Positions 24,395 through 33,336 are shown, counted from the stretch's first letter. The stretch: DNA of 44,051 bases from Bacillota bacterium (GCA_023435985.1 JAEZKY010000325.1:1-44051); one strand, 5' to 3'. Notes: generated by a model not told the origin, from the letters alone. Numbers and translations are program-made.

Positions 24395-24504
24395 TATTTT
24401 CAAATAAGAGGAAAGTGCACGAAACTCTTAAAGGCACATTCAAAAAATAATAAGTTAATTTTAATCCATTGCATTTTTCTATGTGCCTAAAATTAAATAT
24501 TAAT

Positions 24505-24757
24505 TGAGCAATGAGAGGGAAAAGTATTATAGAATACAGTTTTCAGAGATGGAATGTCAAAAGGCTGTAAGCATTCCTAAATATGACTATAAGAAAAACT
24601 ACCCTGGAGCTATGGCTGATTAGCAGAACTTTGTGAAAGGTCATCGGTGAAAATCGTTAAGAATTTAAGAGAAGAATTGAGTTAATTTAATTCAATTTGG
24701 GTGGAACCACGGATATTATGCATTCGTCCCAAGGCTTGGGATGAGTGCTTTTTTTGT
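24505..24757 (+). promoter_or_regulatory. T-box leader (tRNA-Thr sensing) of thrS
   Basis: The T-box sequence GGGTGGAACCACGG is at 24699-24712, followed by a terminator (24720-24730 pairing with 24738-24748, then seven T). Stem I has the usual AGAG-type start and a specifier region containing ACTACC near 24599-24604, both codons for threonine. Uncharged tRNA-Thr would bind and favour the antiterminator, raising thrS expression during threonine shortage. Confidence 0.92.
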
Positions 24758-24821
24758 ACAAAAAAAATATTTATGTCTATATAAAAATGAAAATAAATCT
24801 AAGAGAAGGAGGTAAAAGGCT

Positions 24822-26729
24822 ATGATAAATATAAGACTTAAAGATGGATCAATAAAAGAAATTTCTGAAGGCTCTAGCATTTATGATCTTGCAGGTTTAA
24901 TAAGCAAAAATTTAGCAAAAGCTGCAATAGTGGGGGAAGTAAATGGAACCTTAGTAGATTTAAGCTCTAAACTAAAAGATAATGATGAGGTAAATATTTT
25001 AACTTATGAAGATGAAAAAGCAGTGGAAGTAATAAGACATTCCACTTCTCATATTATGGCCCAAGCAGTTAAAAGACTTTATAAAAGTGCAAAACTTGCT
25101 ATAGGCCCATCAATAGAAAATGGTTTTTATTATGATTTTGATATAGAAAATTCATTATCCGTAGAAGATCTAAGTAAGATTGAAGTGGAAATGAACAAAA
25201 TACTAAGTGAAAATTTAAGTTTTGAGAGAATTGATATTTCAAGAGAAGAGGCAATAAAGTTAATGGAGGAAAAAGGAGAAAACTATAAAGTAGAGTTAAT
25301 TCTAGATCTTCCAGAAGGTGAAAAAATATCTTTATATAAGCAGGGAGATTATATTGATCTTTGTAGAGGGCCTCATATTCCTTCTACAAAATATGTAAAA
25401 TCCTTTAAATTAATAAGTGTTGCAGGGGCATATTGGAGAGGAAATGAAAAAAATAAAATGCTTCAAAGAATATATGGTGTAGCATTTTCAAATAAAACAT
25501 TATTGGAAACTCATTTGCACAATTTAGAAGAGGCTAAAAAGAGGGATCATAGAAAATTAGGAAAAGAATTAAAATTATTTACTTTTACTGATGAAGGACC
25601 AGGTTTTCCATTTATGCTTCCTAAAGGAGTAATTTTAAAAAATACTTTAATTGATTTTTGGAGAAAATTACATTATGAAGCGGGATATATAGAGATAGAG
25701 ACACCAATAATGCTTAATAAAAAGTTATGGGAAACTTCAGGGCATTGGTATCATTATAAAGAGAATATGTATACTTCAATGATTGATGAAGAAGAATTTG
25801 CTTTAAAACCTATGAATTGTCCAGGTGGAATGTTGGTGTATAAGTCAGAAGCACACTCTTATAGGGATTTTCCAATGAGAGTTGGAGAACTTGGAAGGGT
25901 TCATAGGCATGAACTTTCAGGGGCATTACATGGACTTATGAGAGTAAGAGCCTTTACACAAGATGATGCGCATATATTTATGCTGCCAAATCAGATTAAG
26001 GCAGAAATAAAAGGTGTCATAGAGCTTATAGACAAGGTGTATTCAAAGTTTGGTTTTAAATATAGTCTTGAACTTTCTACAAGGCCAGAGAATTCTATGG
26101 GAAGTGATGAAGAGTGGGAACTTGCAGAGAATTCATTAAAAGGTGCTTTAGATGAATTAAATTTGGATTACAAAATAAATGAAGGGGATGGAGCCTTTTA
26201 TGGACCTAAAATAGACTTCCATCTTGAAGATAGCATAGGAAGAACATGGCAATGTGGAACAATTCAATTAGATTTTCAGCTGCCTCAAAGATTTAAATTG
26301 GATTATATTGGAAGCGATGGAGAAAAGCATAGACCGATAGTAATCCATAGAGTTATATTTGGAAGTATAGAAAGATTTATGGGAATATTAATAGAACACT
26401 TTGCAGGAAAGTTTCCAACATGGTTAGCTCCGGTTCATGTAAAAGTACTTCCAATATCAAATAAATTCAACGATTATTCAGAGAAAATAAAAAAGCAGCT
26501 AAGTGATGCTGAAATAAGAGTTGAAGTGGATTATAGAGATGAAAAGATAGGTTATAAAATAAGAGAAGCTAGAAATGAAAGAGTTCCTTATATAATAGTT
26601 GTTGGCGAAAAGGAAGAAGAACAAAATAAAATTTCATTACGAAGTAGGAAAGATGGGGATGAAGGAATCCTGGAACTAGAAGAATTAATGCGAAGAATTA
26701 ATGATGAAGTGAGAAATAGAAAATTATAA
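24822..26729 (+). CDS. thrS: Threonyl-tRNA synthetase
   Basis: This 635-aa class II synthetase charges tRNA-Thr. Domains in order: TGS (~1-62), the second additional/editing domain (~65-225, with HSTSHIMAQA and the later DLCRGPH motif), catalytic core (~240-530, with MNCPGGMLVY, RVHRHELSGALHGLMRVR as motif 2 and the zinc-binding Cys/His set), and anticodon-binding domain (~535-635). Length is that of bacterial ThrRS. GAAGGAGG precedes the start. Controlled by the T-box leader. It follows its leader without other genes, so it is a single-gene unit ended by a good terminator. Confidence 0.97.
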   Translation: MINIRLKDGSIKEISEGSSIYDLAGLISKNLAKAAIVGEVNGTLVDLSSKLKDNDEVNILTYEDEKAVEVIRHSTSHIMAQAVKRLYKSAKLAIGPSIENGFYYDFDIENSLSVEDLSKIEVEMNKILSENLSFERIDISREEAIKLMEEKGENYKVELILDLPEGEKISLYKQGDYIDLCRGPHIPSTKYVKSFKLISVAGAYWRGNEKNKMLQRIYGVAFSNKTLLETHLHNLEEAKKRDHRKLGKELKLFTFTDEGPGFPFMLPKGVILKNTLIDFWRKLHYEAGYIEIETPIMLNKKLWETSGHWYHYKENMYTSMIDEEEFALKPMNCPGGMLVYKSEAHSYRDFPMRVGELGRVHRHELSGALHGLMRVRAFTQDDAHIFMLPNQIKAEIKGVIELIDKVYSKFGFKYSLELSTRPENSMGSDEEWELAENSLKGALDELNLDYKINEGDGAFYGPKIDFHLEDSIGRTWQCGTIQLDFQLPQRFKLDYIGSDGEKHRPIVIHRVIFGSIERFMGILIEHFAGKFPTWLAPVHVKVLPISNKFNDYSEKIKKQLSDAEIRVEVDYRDEKIGYKIREARNERVPYIIVVGEKEEEQNKISLRSRKDGDEGILELEELMRRINDEVRNRKL

Positions 26730-26764
26730 TAATTTCAACAAGATTACTCTATAATTTATTATAA

Positions 26765-26812
26765 AGAAGAACAATTGAAGCAAAATAAAGCTTCGATTAT
26801 TCTTCTTTTAAT
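26765..26812 (+). terminator. Terminator of thrS
   Basis: An imperfect long stem: AGAAGAA..ATTGAAGC pairs with GCTTCGAT..TTCTTCT, followed by TTTT. Confidence 0.75.
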
Positions 26813-26835
26813 CATAGTGTGAAAAATTTTATTTG

Positions 26836-26990
26836 TTAATATTTTTCATCATAGCTTTTATAAGTAGCATATACTGCATCCGCATATTTATCTGCTTCAA
26901 TTGGACGACAGCATGAGGCTGTAGCTTATGAATTCCAAGTTGGTCCTTCATTATGCTTTATGCTAAATGAAGTGTGTTCAAAAATTTGAC
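26836..26990 (-). pseudogene. C-terminal gene relic with an in-frame stop
   Basis: On the minus strand one frame reads KHNEGPTWNS, a TAA, then ATASCCRPIEADKYADAVYA and ends SYDEKY plus TAA at 26836-26838. The two halves join in frame through a single stop codon, so this is a decayed 3' gene end. The parent family is not recognised. Its left part runs into the MerR-type promoter of the next gene. Confidence 0.5.
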
Positions 26991-27016
26991 ATAGAGTTAA
27001 CTCTAAGTATTATAAT
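26986..27016 (+). promoter_or_regulatory. MerR-type promoter (19-bp spacer with central dyad)
   Basis: TTGACA (26986-26991), a 19-bp spacer containing AGAGTTAACTCT, then TATAAT (27011-27016). The overlong spacer with an operator in it is the hallmark of promoters activated by MerR proteins by DNA untwisting; the dyad is like those of NmlR/AdhR-type carbonyl-stress regulators. No merR gene is nearby. Confidence 0.8.
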
Positions 27017-27177
27017 ATATAAGATTATAGGTGGAATCTTGTTCCAATTATAGAAGTAAATAAAGAAATAGACTTTTAAACGGTATATATTCACTATTAT
27101 TAATATATTGGATTGATTTCCAATATAAAAAATAAGGAAAAGTAGTATTTAGGTGATATAAGAAAGGTGATGGTAAT

Positions 27178-28197
27178 GTGGTAAAAGTTACATTAGGAAG
27201 AACAGAAATTACAGTGAACAGAAATGGTTTTGGTGCTCTTCCAGTTCAACGTGTTTCAAATGAGGAAGCAGTAAAGCTACTCAGAAAAGCTTATGATAAT
27301 GGTATTAATTTTTTTGATTCAGCAAGGAGTTATACTGATAGCGAATATAAAATAGGTCTTGCTTTAAGTGATGTAAGGGATAAAATAATCCTTGCAACAA
27401 AGACACCATCTACTACAGTTGAAGGTTTTTGGAGTGATTTAGAGAAGAGCCTTGCGATGCTTAAAACCGATTATATTGATATTTATCAGTTTCATAACCC
27501 CAATTTTTGCCCAAAGCCAAATGATGGAACAGGACTGTATGAAGCAATGCTTGAAGCAAAAAAACAAGGGAAAATCCGTTTTATAGGTATTACAAATCAT
27601 AGACTTCCAGTAGCTATAGAAGCAGTTGAATCAGGACTTTACGATACTTTGCAGTTCCCATTTAGTTATCTTGCAGATAAAAAGGAAGAGGATTTAGTAA
27701 AGCTATGTAAAGAGAAAAATGTTGGATACATTTGTATGAAAGCTTTAGCAGGAGGGCTTATTACAAGAAGTGAAGTAGCTTATGCATATCTTGCTAAGTT
27801 TGACAATACATTACCTATTTGGGGAATTCAAAGAGAAAAAGAACTTGATGAATTCATTTCTTATATAGAAAATCCTCCTGTAATGACAGGTGAGATTAAG
27901 GAATATATTGAAAGTGAAAGAAAAGAACTTGCAGGTGAGTTCTGTCGTGGCTGCGGTTACTGCATGCCTTGTCCAGCAGGTATAGAAATTAACAACTGTG
28001 CAAGAATGTCATTGCTTCTTCGCCGTTCTCCATCAGCAGGACATCTTTCAGAAGAAGGACAAGCTAAGATGAAGAAAATTGAAGACTGCGTAGAGTGTGG
28101 TAATTGTAAAGCCCATTGTCCTTATGGTCTTGATACTCCAAATCTTTTAAAGAGAAACTATGAGGATTATAAAACCTTTCTAAAAAATATAAATTAG
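27178..28197 (+). CDS. Aldo/keto reductase with C-terminal 4Fe-4S domain
   Basis: This 339-aa protein has an AKR TIM-barrel (~1-255) with the catalytic Asp and Tyr (FFDSARSYTDSE) and Lys (LATKTPS) and, in place of the usual His, QFHN. The C-terminal ~70 residues hold two ferredoxin-like clusters: CRGCGYCMPCPAG and CVECGNCKAHCPYG. It probably reduces a carbonyl substrate; the iron-sulfur part suggests electrons from ferredoxin or another carrier. The start is GTG at 27178 with AAAGGTGA before it; no closer ATG is in frame. It has its own MerR-type promoter, consistent with induction by an aldehyde or electrophile. Confidence 0.88.
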   Translation: MVKVTLGRTEITVNRNGFGALPVQRVSNEEAVKLLRKAYDNGINFFDSARSYTDSEYKIGLALSDVRDKIILATKTPSTTVEGFWSDLEKSLAMLKTDYIDIYQFHNPNFCPKPNDGTGLYEAMLEAKKQGKIRFIGITNHRLPVAIEAVESGLYDTLQFPFSYLADKKEEDLVKLCKEKNVGYICMKALAGGLITRSEVAYAYLAKFDNTLPIWGIQREKELDEFISYIENPPVMTGEIKEYIESERKELAGEFCRGCGYCMPCPAGIEINNCARMSLLLRRSPSAGHLSEEGQAKMKKIEDCVECGNCKAHCPYGLDTPNLLKRNYEDYKTFLKNIN

Positions 28198-28234
28198 GTA
28201 TAGAGATAAATTAAGCCTTTCTGAAGCTTTATAG

Positions 28235-28432
28235 TCGAGGGAAGGTTTTTACAAGTCTGCTGATGAGATTCGAGGAATAATAACTGAAATGAGTTATGTT
28301 GTAAATAATATTGAAGTACAAATGATTGATACGACACAAATTGCCGAAAAATCTAATGATAAATTGGGAGTTACTATAGGAATATTTGATTCTATAATTA
28401 ATAATTCTGATGTGAAATACATATATAACTGA
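28235..28432 (+). pseudogene. C-terminal fragment of a methyl-accepting chemotaxis protein
   Basis: A startless frame of ~65 codons reads YKSADEIRGIITEMSYVV, then TTQIAEKSNDKLGVTIGIFDSI and a TGA at 28430-28432. This is the pattern of the signalling-domain tail in clostridial MCPs. The hairpin domain and everything before it are missing, and no ribosome site is present. Confidence 0.6.
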
Positions 28433-28438
28433 TGAAAA

Positions 28439-28474
28439 TAAACTGCCATCTGTCTACTTGACAGATGGCAGTTT
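28439..28474. terminator. Perfect hairpin after the MCP fragment
   Basis: AAACTGCCATCTGTC pairs perfectly with its complement across a 5-nt loop. T-rich flanks are weak on the plus strand and better on the minus strand. It is probably a leftover terminator of the lost MCP gene. Confidence 0.6.
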
Positions 28475-28624
28475 AAAAGTGTTGGTATAATTATTTTATG
28501 TTTTGATAATTGTGATAAATTGTTTCCTGATTTTAATTAAAATGAAAAAAATATTGCAATATTATTAGATATGTAATAGTATATAAAGGTAAAATTTAAT
28601 ATTTTAATGATAAAATTTAAAAGT

Positions 28625-28905
28625 TCAGATGAAGATAGCGGGAGAGCAATAGCTATGGCTATTCACCGAAGAAGTAAATCTTTCAGGTACCTAATTAGGC
28701 AGAATACCATTTTAATTACATGTCTTAATTAGAGATGACCGTTATTGGATGAACCCTTGGAGAGACTCTTAAAAATACAATAGAAAGTAATGAAGGAATA
28801 TATCTGTATATTGTGGCCATTATTTTTATGTGTAAAAACGGAGCACCGAAGGAGAAAGCTTAAAAGGCGAAACTCTCAGGTAAAAGGACAGGGGAAAGAT
28901 AACAT
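28625..28905 (+). promoter_or_regulatory. Tandem glycine riboswitch
   Basis: Two aptamers lie in a row. The first has GGGAGAG (~28640), CACCGAAGAAGTAAATC (~28664) and CTTTCAGGTAC (~28680). The second has GGAGAG (~28759), GCACCGAAGGAGAAAG (~28842), CTCTCAGGTAAAAGGACAG (~28873). These are the signature blocks of both glycine aptamers. A stem AAAGGGC/GCCTTTT with T run (~28994-29025) lies just before the ribosome site of the permease gene and is a likely expression platform. Confidence 0.9.
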
Positions 28906-29039
28906 ATCTTACAAAAGTAATAGATTATTATTACTTCATTTAGATCTTATCTATTCCCATTTGTATCTCCAATCAAAAAATACTTACATAGGAAAGGGCA
29001 ATTTTATTAAAAGCCTTTTTACTAAGATGGAGGGATAAA

Positions 29040-30446
29040 ATGGATCAATTAACATCAAAAAATCAAAATTTATCAAGAGGACTAAAAAATCGTCATGTCC
29101 AGCTACTTGCAATCGGAGGAGCAATTGGTACAGGACTATTCCTTGGTTCAGGCAGGTCTATTCACTTGGCTGGTCCATCTATTTTATTTGCGTATATGAT
29201 AACAGGGGTAATTTGTTTTTTTATTATGCGTGCCCTTGGGGAATTATTGCTTTCTAATTTAAATTATCATTCTTTTGTAGACTTTGTATATGAGTATTTA
29301 GGAGATCGAGCAGCATTCATCACTGGATGGACTTATTGGTTTTGTTGGATTTCACTTGCTATGGCTGATTTGACTGCAGCTGGACTTTATATACAATACT
29401 GGTTCCCAAGTATTGCTCAATGGGTTCCAAGTCTTATAGTTCTTGTAATATTATTAATTATGAACCTTACTACAGTAAAATCATTTGGTGAAATGGAATT
29501 CTGGTTTGCTTTAATTAAAGTTATTGCAATTATGGCACTAATTATAATTGGTACATTTATGATTATTAAAGGATTTTCTACAGATGCTGGTGCATCAAGT
29601 TTTGCAAATCTTTGGAGTCATGGAGGCTTGTTTCCAAATGGAACAAGTGGCTTTATCCTTTCTTTTCAAATGGTTGTATTTGCTTTTACAGGAATAGAGT
29701 TAGTAGGACTTACAGCTGGTGAAACTGAAGATCCAGAACGTGTTATTCCAAAGGCTATCAACAATATTCCAATTAGGATTATTATTTTCTATATTGGAGC
29801 ATTACTTGTTATTATGAGTATATATCCTTGGAATTCAATTAATCCAGATAAGAGCCCATTTGTACAGGTGTTTTCAGCAGTAGGAATTGTAGCAGCAGCT
29901 AGTATTGTAAATTTCGTTGTATTGACTTCAGCTGCATCTGCCTGCAATAGTGGTATTTTTAGTACAAGTCGTATGGTTTATTCCCTTGCTAAAGAAAATA
30001 ATGCACCACAGTCAATGAAAAAATTAACTTCTACTCAAGTACCTTCTAATGCTACGGTGTTTTCTGCAACTGTAATATTGATTTCAGTTATCTTAAACTT
30101 TATTATGCCAGAAGGGGTATTTGTGCTTATTACAAGTATATCAACATTTTGCTTTATATTTATTTGGGCAATTATAGTTATCTGTCATATGAAATATCGC
30201 AAGATTAATCCTAAGCTTGCAGCTAAGAGCAAATTCAAAATGCCTCTTTATCCAATCATTAACTATATAATTTTAGCATTTCTTGCTTTTGTTATAGTTA
30301 CACTGGCACTTAATAATGAAACTCGCGTAGCATTATTTGTAACACCTGCATGGTTTATAATGCTCGGAGTAATTTACAGTGTACTTAAATCAAAAAGAAA
30401 AAATGAAGAAGCAGTAAAATGTGATATGCAGATTCAAGAAGATTAA
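29040..30446 (+). CDS. APC-family amino acid permease, CycA/AnsP-like (glycine, D-Ala/D-Ser type)
   Basis: This 468-aa protein has 12 predicted membrane spans. The N-terminal signature QLLAIGGAIGTGLFLGSGR and FAFTGIELVGLTAGETEDP are typical of the amino-acid transporter (AAT) group that includes CycA. A glycine riboswitch stands directly upstream, so glycine is very likely a substrate or signal; other small neutral amino acids are possible. It is preceded by GGAGGG and followed by a terminator, forming a one-gene unit. The C-terminal tail is cytoplasmic and charged. Confidence 0.9.
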   Translation: MDQLTSKNQNLSRGLKNRHVQLLAIGGAIGTGLFLGSGRSIHLAGPSILFAYMITGVICFFIMRALGELLLSNLNYHSFVDFVYEYLGDRAAFITGWTYWFCWISLAMADLTAAGLYIQYWFPSIAQWVPSLIVLVILLIMNLTTVKSFGEMEFWFALIKVIAIMALIIIGTFMIIKGFSTDAGASSFANLWSHGGLFPNGTSGFILSFQMVVFAFTGIELVGLTAGETEDPERVIPKAINNIPIRIIIFYIGALLVIMSIYPWNSINPDKSPFVQVFSAVGIVAAASIVNFVVLTSAASACNSGIFSTSRMVYSLAKENNAPQSMKKLTSTQVPSNATVFSATVILISVILNFIMPEGVFVLITSISTFCFIFIWAIIVICHMKYRKINPKLAAKSKFKMPLYPIINYIILAFLAFVIVTLALNNETRVALFVTPAWFIMLGVIYSVLKSKRKNEEAVKCDMQIQED

Positions 30447-30530
30447 TGATTATAGTTTATAAGAAAGGTTGAAGAATTCAATTAGATTATTTTTAAGAAT
30501 AAAAATATTTAGAAATTTAATATAATATGA

Positions 30531-30557
30531 AAACCCTCGATTTTTTGAGGGATTTTT
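30531..30557 (+). terminator. Terminator of the permease gene
   Basis: CCCTC/GAGGG stem with a T-rich loop, flanked by A and T runs. Confidence 0.75.
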
Positions 30558-30609
30558 ATAATTCAATTAATTAAAAGTGTAATGTATAAATTGTGAAATT
30601 GAAAGAAGG

Positions 30610-30639
30610 GCTATGTATATTATTAATAATATACATAGC
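30610..30639. repeat. Perfect 30-bp palindrome
   Basis: GCTATGTATATTATT followed directly by its exact reverse complement. It has no loop, so in DNA it is a protein-site-like palindrome and in RNA a hairpin. It lies between the permease terminator and the next gene's leader. Confidence 0.6.
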
Positions 30640-30656
30640 TTAAAATTTTTAAAATA

Positions 30657-30785
30657 AAGCAGTTCTTAGTAATAATATAAACAGTGAAGTTTGCAAGGAA
30701 GAAGAAATAAATGATAAATTTTTAATAGAGATGGAAAGCACAAGTTTGAATAGAATTAATAAAATAGAAGTAGATTTATTGTAAT
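30657..30785 (+). pseudogene. Startless open frame before the ferritin-like gene
   Basis: About 42 codons (NKAVLSNNINSE... to KIEVDLL, TAA) without a start codon or ribosome site. The composition is like coding sequence (Glu/Lys/Ile-rich). It may be the decayed tail of a small gene; the family is not recognised. Confidence 0.25.
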
Positions 30786-30802
30786 TAGGAGAAGTGGTAT
30801 TT

Positions 30803-31306
30803 ATGGAATACGATGGCAATTTAGAAGCTGATAATAGGATATTTCTAGAGGCAATTGAAAATATGAATGAAGTGTTTTTAGATGAACGAAGGGATTTATT
30901 ATATTATGAATACATTGCTAGTTTAGCACCAACAATTAAAGAAAAAGAAGCAATATATTCTATCATGCAAGAGAAGCGTTTATTTAGAAAAATGTATGAA
31001 GAGCTTACTGGCATTGATATTTCAAATAAAGCTGAGGAAACGTTAGTAATGCCAGAATCATATTTAAGTGGGATAAGTGAACTTATAGATAGAGAAGAAA
31101 GAAAAGTTAATCGATATAAAGAGATTGGAAAAGGATTTTCATCTGAATCACCGTATAAATATATGATGTTTAATATAATTGCCAATAAACTAAATCATAT
31201 TACACAGCTTAAGTCTATACTTTATGTCAATAATACCATTAATAACTTAATAATGAATGAAAGTCATATAGAGGGAGATATTGACCATTTTACCTTAGGT
31301 GATTAG
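30803..31306 (+). CDS. Ferritin-like superfamily protein, function unknown
   Basis: I place the start at ATG 30803 (MEYDGNLEADN), eleven bases after AGGAG; a GTG at 30794 would be too close to the ribosome site. The ~167-aa product is all-helical with a four-helix-bundle pattern: NMNEVFLDERRDLLYYEYIA with acidic residues near Tyr, LFRKMYEELTG, then LIDREERKVNRYKEI, and NIIANKLNHITQLKSIL. This resembles clostridial ferritin-like/rubrerythrin-related proteins, some of them spore-associated. Full di-iron ligand motifs (ExxH pairs) are not evident except ANKLNHI, so metal binding is uncertain. Single gene with a terminator after it. Confidence 0.65.
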   Translation: MEYDGNLEADNRIFLEAIENMNEVFLDERRDLLYYEYIASLAPTIKEKEAIYSIMQEKRLFRKMYEELTGIDISNKAEETLVMPESYLSGISELIDREERKVNRYKEIGKGFSSESPYKYMMFNIIANKLNHITQLKSILYVNNTINNLIMNESHIEGDIDHFTLGD

Positions 31307-31363
31307 TTTGCAATAGAATAGTTAGAACACTAATTATTCTATATATGTAATTGAAAATATAAA

Positions 31364-31400
31364 AGCTGGTAATTATGATTACTGGCTTTTTTATTTTCAA
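31364..31400 (+). terminator. Terminator of the ferritin-like gene
   Basis: AAAAGCTGGTAA pairs with TTACTGGCTTTT (two wobbles), followed by TTATTTT. Confidence 0.75.
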
Positions 31401-31497
31401 TCTAGTAATACAATGATATAATAAATAGTTTGGAATTTCATTAAATGACTAAAGACATTGGTTGTGATATTTACACAAAAAGTTAACTATATATAAT

Positions 31498-32070
31498 TTA
31501 CTTTTCTATTTTATTTTTGATCTGCTCAATTTCGGATGTTAACTGATGTATACGCATCTCTAATTCTTTTATTTTATCAAAATTATTTTCAATAGATGAG
31601 TTTGTATTGGAATCATAATTTGCTCTCTTTTCGTTATTTTGGCTTGAATTATTATTGCATGAACTAGTGTTTTTAGTATTGCTTGTGGAAGTAGTTGTAC
31701 AGAATGGATTTGCTGAATTATAATATTTAGGATTATAGAATGTTCCAGGCCCTCCTTGAAAATATTGTTGCTGTGCATTATATGTTTCAATTGCTTGCCC
31801 GACTAGTTGTAGCCAGTTTCCAATCGCATTCTGAACATTAAAAGGAAGGCTTCCGGATATTATATTTCCGAGTATTTCTCCTATTATTATGAATAGCTCA
31901 GGATTTAAAGATTGAAATCCTGACGGTATATCGTAACATCCTGCATTATCAGAATTATTTGTTGAATTAGTGTTATTTTTTTCACTTGTATTATTAGTAT
32001 CTTTGTGGCAATTAGTATATCCACAAGCCTTAGCTAAATCCTCAAAACTATTCCATCCTTTAAATTCCAT
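31498..32070 (-). CDS. Hypothetical Asn/Ser-rich protein with C-terminal coiled coil
   Basis: This 190-aa protein has an N-terminal motif (FKGWNSFEDLAKACGY), an Asn/Ser/Thr-rich linker (~24-42), a hydrophobic middle part (FIIIGEILGNIISGSLPFNVQNAIGNWLQ, ~60-90) and a GGPGTFYNPKYYN patch. A second low-complexity linker (~125-155) leads to a C-terminal heptad-like helix ending EIEQIKNKIEK. This layout (small globular middle, disordered linkers, coiled coil) is common in clostridial spore-surface proteins, but no named family is recognised. The ribosome site is GAGGAA. It is convergent with the ferritin-like gene. Confidence 0.65.
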   Translation of the reverse strand: MEFKGWNSFEDLAKACGYTNCHKDTNNTSEKNNTNSTNNSDNAGCYDIPSGFQSLNPELFIIIGEILGNIISGSLPFNVQNAIGNWLQLVGQAIETYNAQQQYFQGGPGTFYNPKYYNSANPFCTTTSTSNTKNTSSCNNNSSQNNEKRANYDSNTNSSIENNFDKIKELEMRIHQLTSEIEQIKNKIEK

Positions 32071-32282
32071 TATTTCCTCTTAATATAAGTACTTTTATTT
32101 ATTATACTATTTTCTTTTTATAACTGATACTATTAAATATGAAACGTTGGCAATATAAAGATATTAAATAAAAATTAGAAAAACAGACATTTTTTTCAAT
32201 TAAACAGTATGACACTAACACAATATGTTATAATTAAATAAAAGATTAATTTGGATTTAAAGCATAATTATGGGAGGTAAAG

Positions 32283-32912
32283 ATGTTTCCAAGCAAAGAA
32301 ATTGCAGAAGAAGAATTAAGGTTAGCTGGACAATTAAATAAAGGACCATGGACAGAGCACTCTATAAATGTAGGATTAGCAGCTCAAATAATTGCAGAAA
32401 GGTGTGAAAATCTGAATTCAGATAAAGCGTATGTGTTAGGAATTCTTCATGACATTGGAAGAAGATATGGAATAAGTGCAAGGAGACATGGAATTGATGG
32501 ATATAATTTTGCAATGGAAAGAGGTTGGAATGAAGTAGGGAGAATTTGTATTACTCATTCATTCCCAGTTTCTGATTTTGACAAAGAAATAGGCAGAAAT
32601 GATATGAATTATGAAGAAAGTGAATTTATTAGGCAGTATTTAAAAAACATAATATATGATGATTATGATAAATTAGTGATTATTTGTGATTCACTGGCTG
32701 ATGCTCAAGGTTTTTGTATGTTGGAAAAACGCTTTGTCAATACAACAAGGCGCTATGGAGTATTTGATTTTACTGTTGAACGTTGGAATGCAACTTTTGA
32801 AATAAAAGAATATTTTGAACATCAAATTGGATGTTGTATTTATGATATACTGCCCAATATAAAAGAAACCACATTTGTTGACGCACCATTATGGAAGCCT
32901 TCAGAAAAATAG
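32283..32912 (+). CDS. HD-domain metal-dependent phosphohydrolase
   Basis: This 209-aa protein has the HD superfamily signature: TEHSINVG (first His, ~residue 27), LHDIGRRYG (the His-Asp pair, ~60), RRHGIDG, and a late Asp in CDSLADAQG. HD domains bind one or two metal ions and act on nucleotides or phosphate esters; the partial likeness is to the small YedJ/YqeK-like stand-alone type. Substrate unknown. Ribosome site GGGAGG, start well set. Single gene, convergent with the EIIB-like gene 19 bp away. Confidence 0.82.
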   Translation: MFPSKEIAEEELRLAGQLNKGPWTEHSINVGLAAQIIAERCENLNSDKAYVLGILHDIGRRYGISARRHGIDGYNFAMERGWNEVGRICITHSFPVSDFDKEIGRNDMNYEESEFIRQYLKNIIYDDYDKLVIICDSLADAQGFCMLEKRFVNTTRRYGVFDFTVERWNATFEIKEYFEHQIGCCIYDILPNIKETTFVDAPLWKPSEK

Positions 32913-32931
32913 TTAAATAAGAATTTATTAG

Positions 32932-33336
32932 TTAGCTTTTACTATTTCGATAAGCAACATATCTAGTAATTGCCATAGTGTTTTCTTCACCAGGAAAATA
33001 CACAGGATTTTTCTCTGTTCTATTATACAAATCTATTGCGTCTATAACATCTAATACTAGTTCTTTAAAATTCATTAATCCATACATTCTCGGTGGAAGA
33101 ATATAAATGGGCTTGTCTGGATTAGAGGTTTCTACCAGCTTTTTTACAGACATTATTAGATGAGGGCAGCATACAATAATATCAAATTCAGATATTTTCT
33201 TATTTACTAACATAAATGGAGAAAATTCGATGTAATAATCATTTTGCATATTATTATCAAGTATTTCTTTATTCATCTTATTAGATAATGCACTTGAAGA
33301 AAAGCCACCAGCACAACATAAAAGAATTTTTATCAT
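32932..33336 (-). CDS. Stand-alone PTS EIIB-like protein (lactose/cellobiose type)
   Basis: This 134-aa protein has a Rossmann-like fold start MIKILLCCAGGFSSSALSNKM. The CAGGFSSS loop equals the phosphocysteine loop of cellobiose/lactose EIIB, with Cys8 the likely phosphate carrier. Later DIIVCCPHL matches the second strand (usual ...APQV). It is about 30 residues longer at the C-terminus than a plain EIIB (~100 aa). No EIIA, EIIC or sugar hydrolase gene is near, so it is either an orphan component working with distant partners or a regulatory cousin. Ribosome site GGAGGC. Confidence 0.75.
   Translation of the reverse strand: MIKILLCCAGGFSSSALSNKMNKEILDNNMQNDYYIEFSPFMLVNKKISEFDIIVCCPHLIMSVKKLVETSNPDKPIYILPPRMYGLMNFKELVLDVIDAIDLYNRTEKNPVYFPGEENTMAITRYVAYRNSKS

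Noticed and set aside
28790..29038. 82-codon open frame just before the permease
   Set aside because: It lies across the second glycine aptamer and the expression platform; its sequence is explained by conserved RNA blocks and it lacks a ribosome site.
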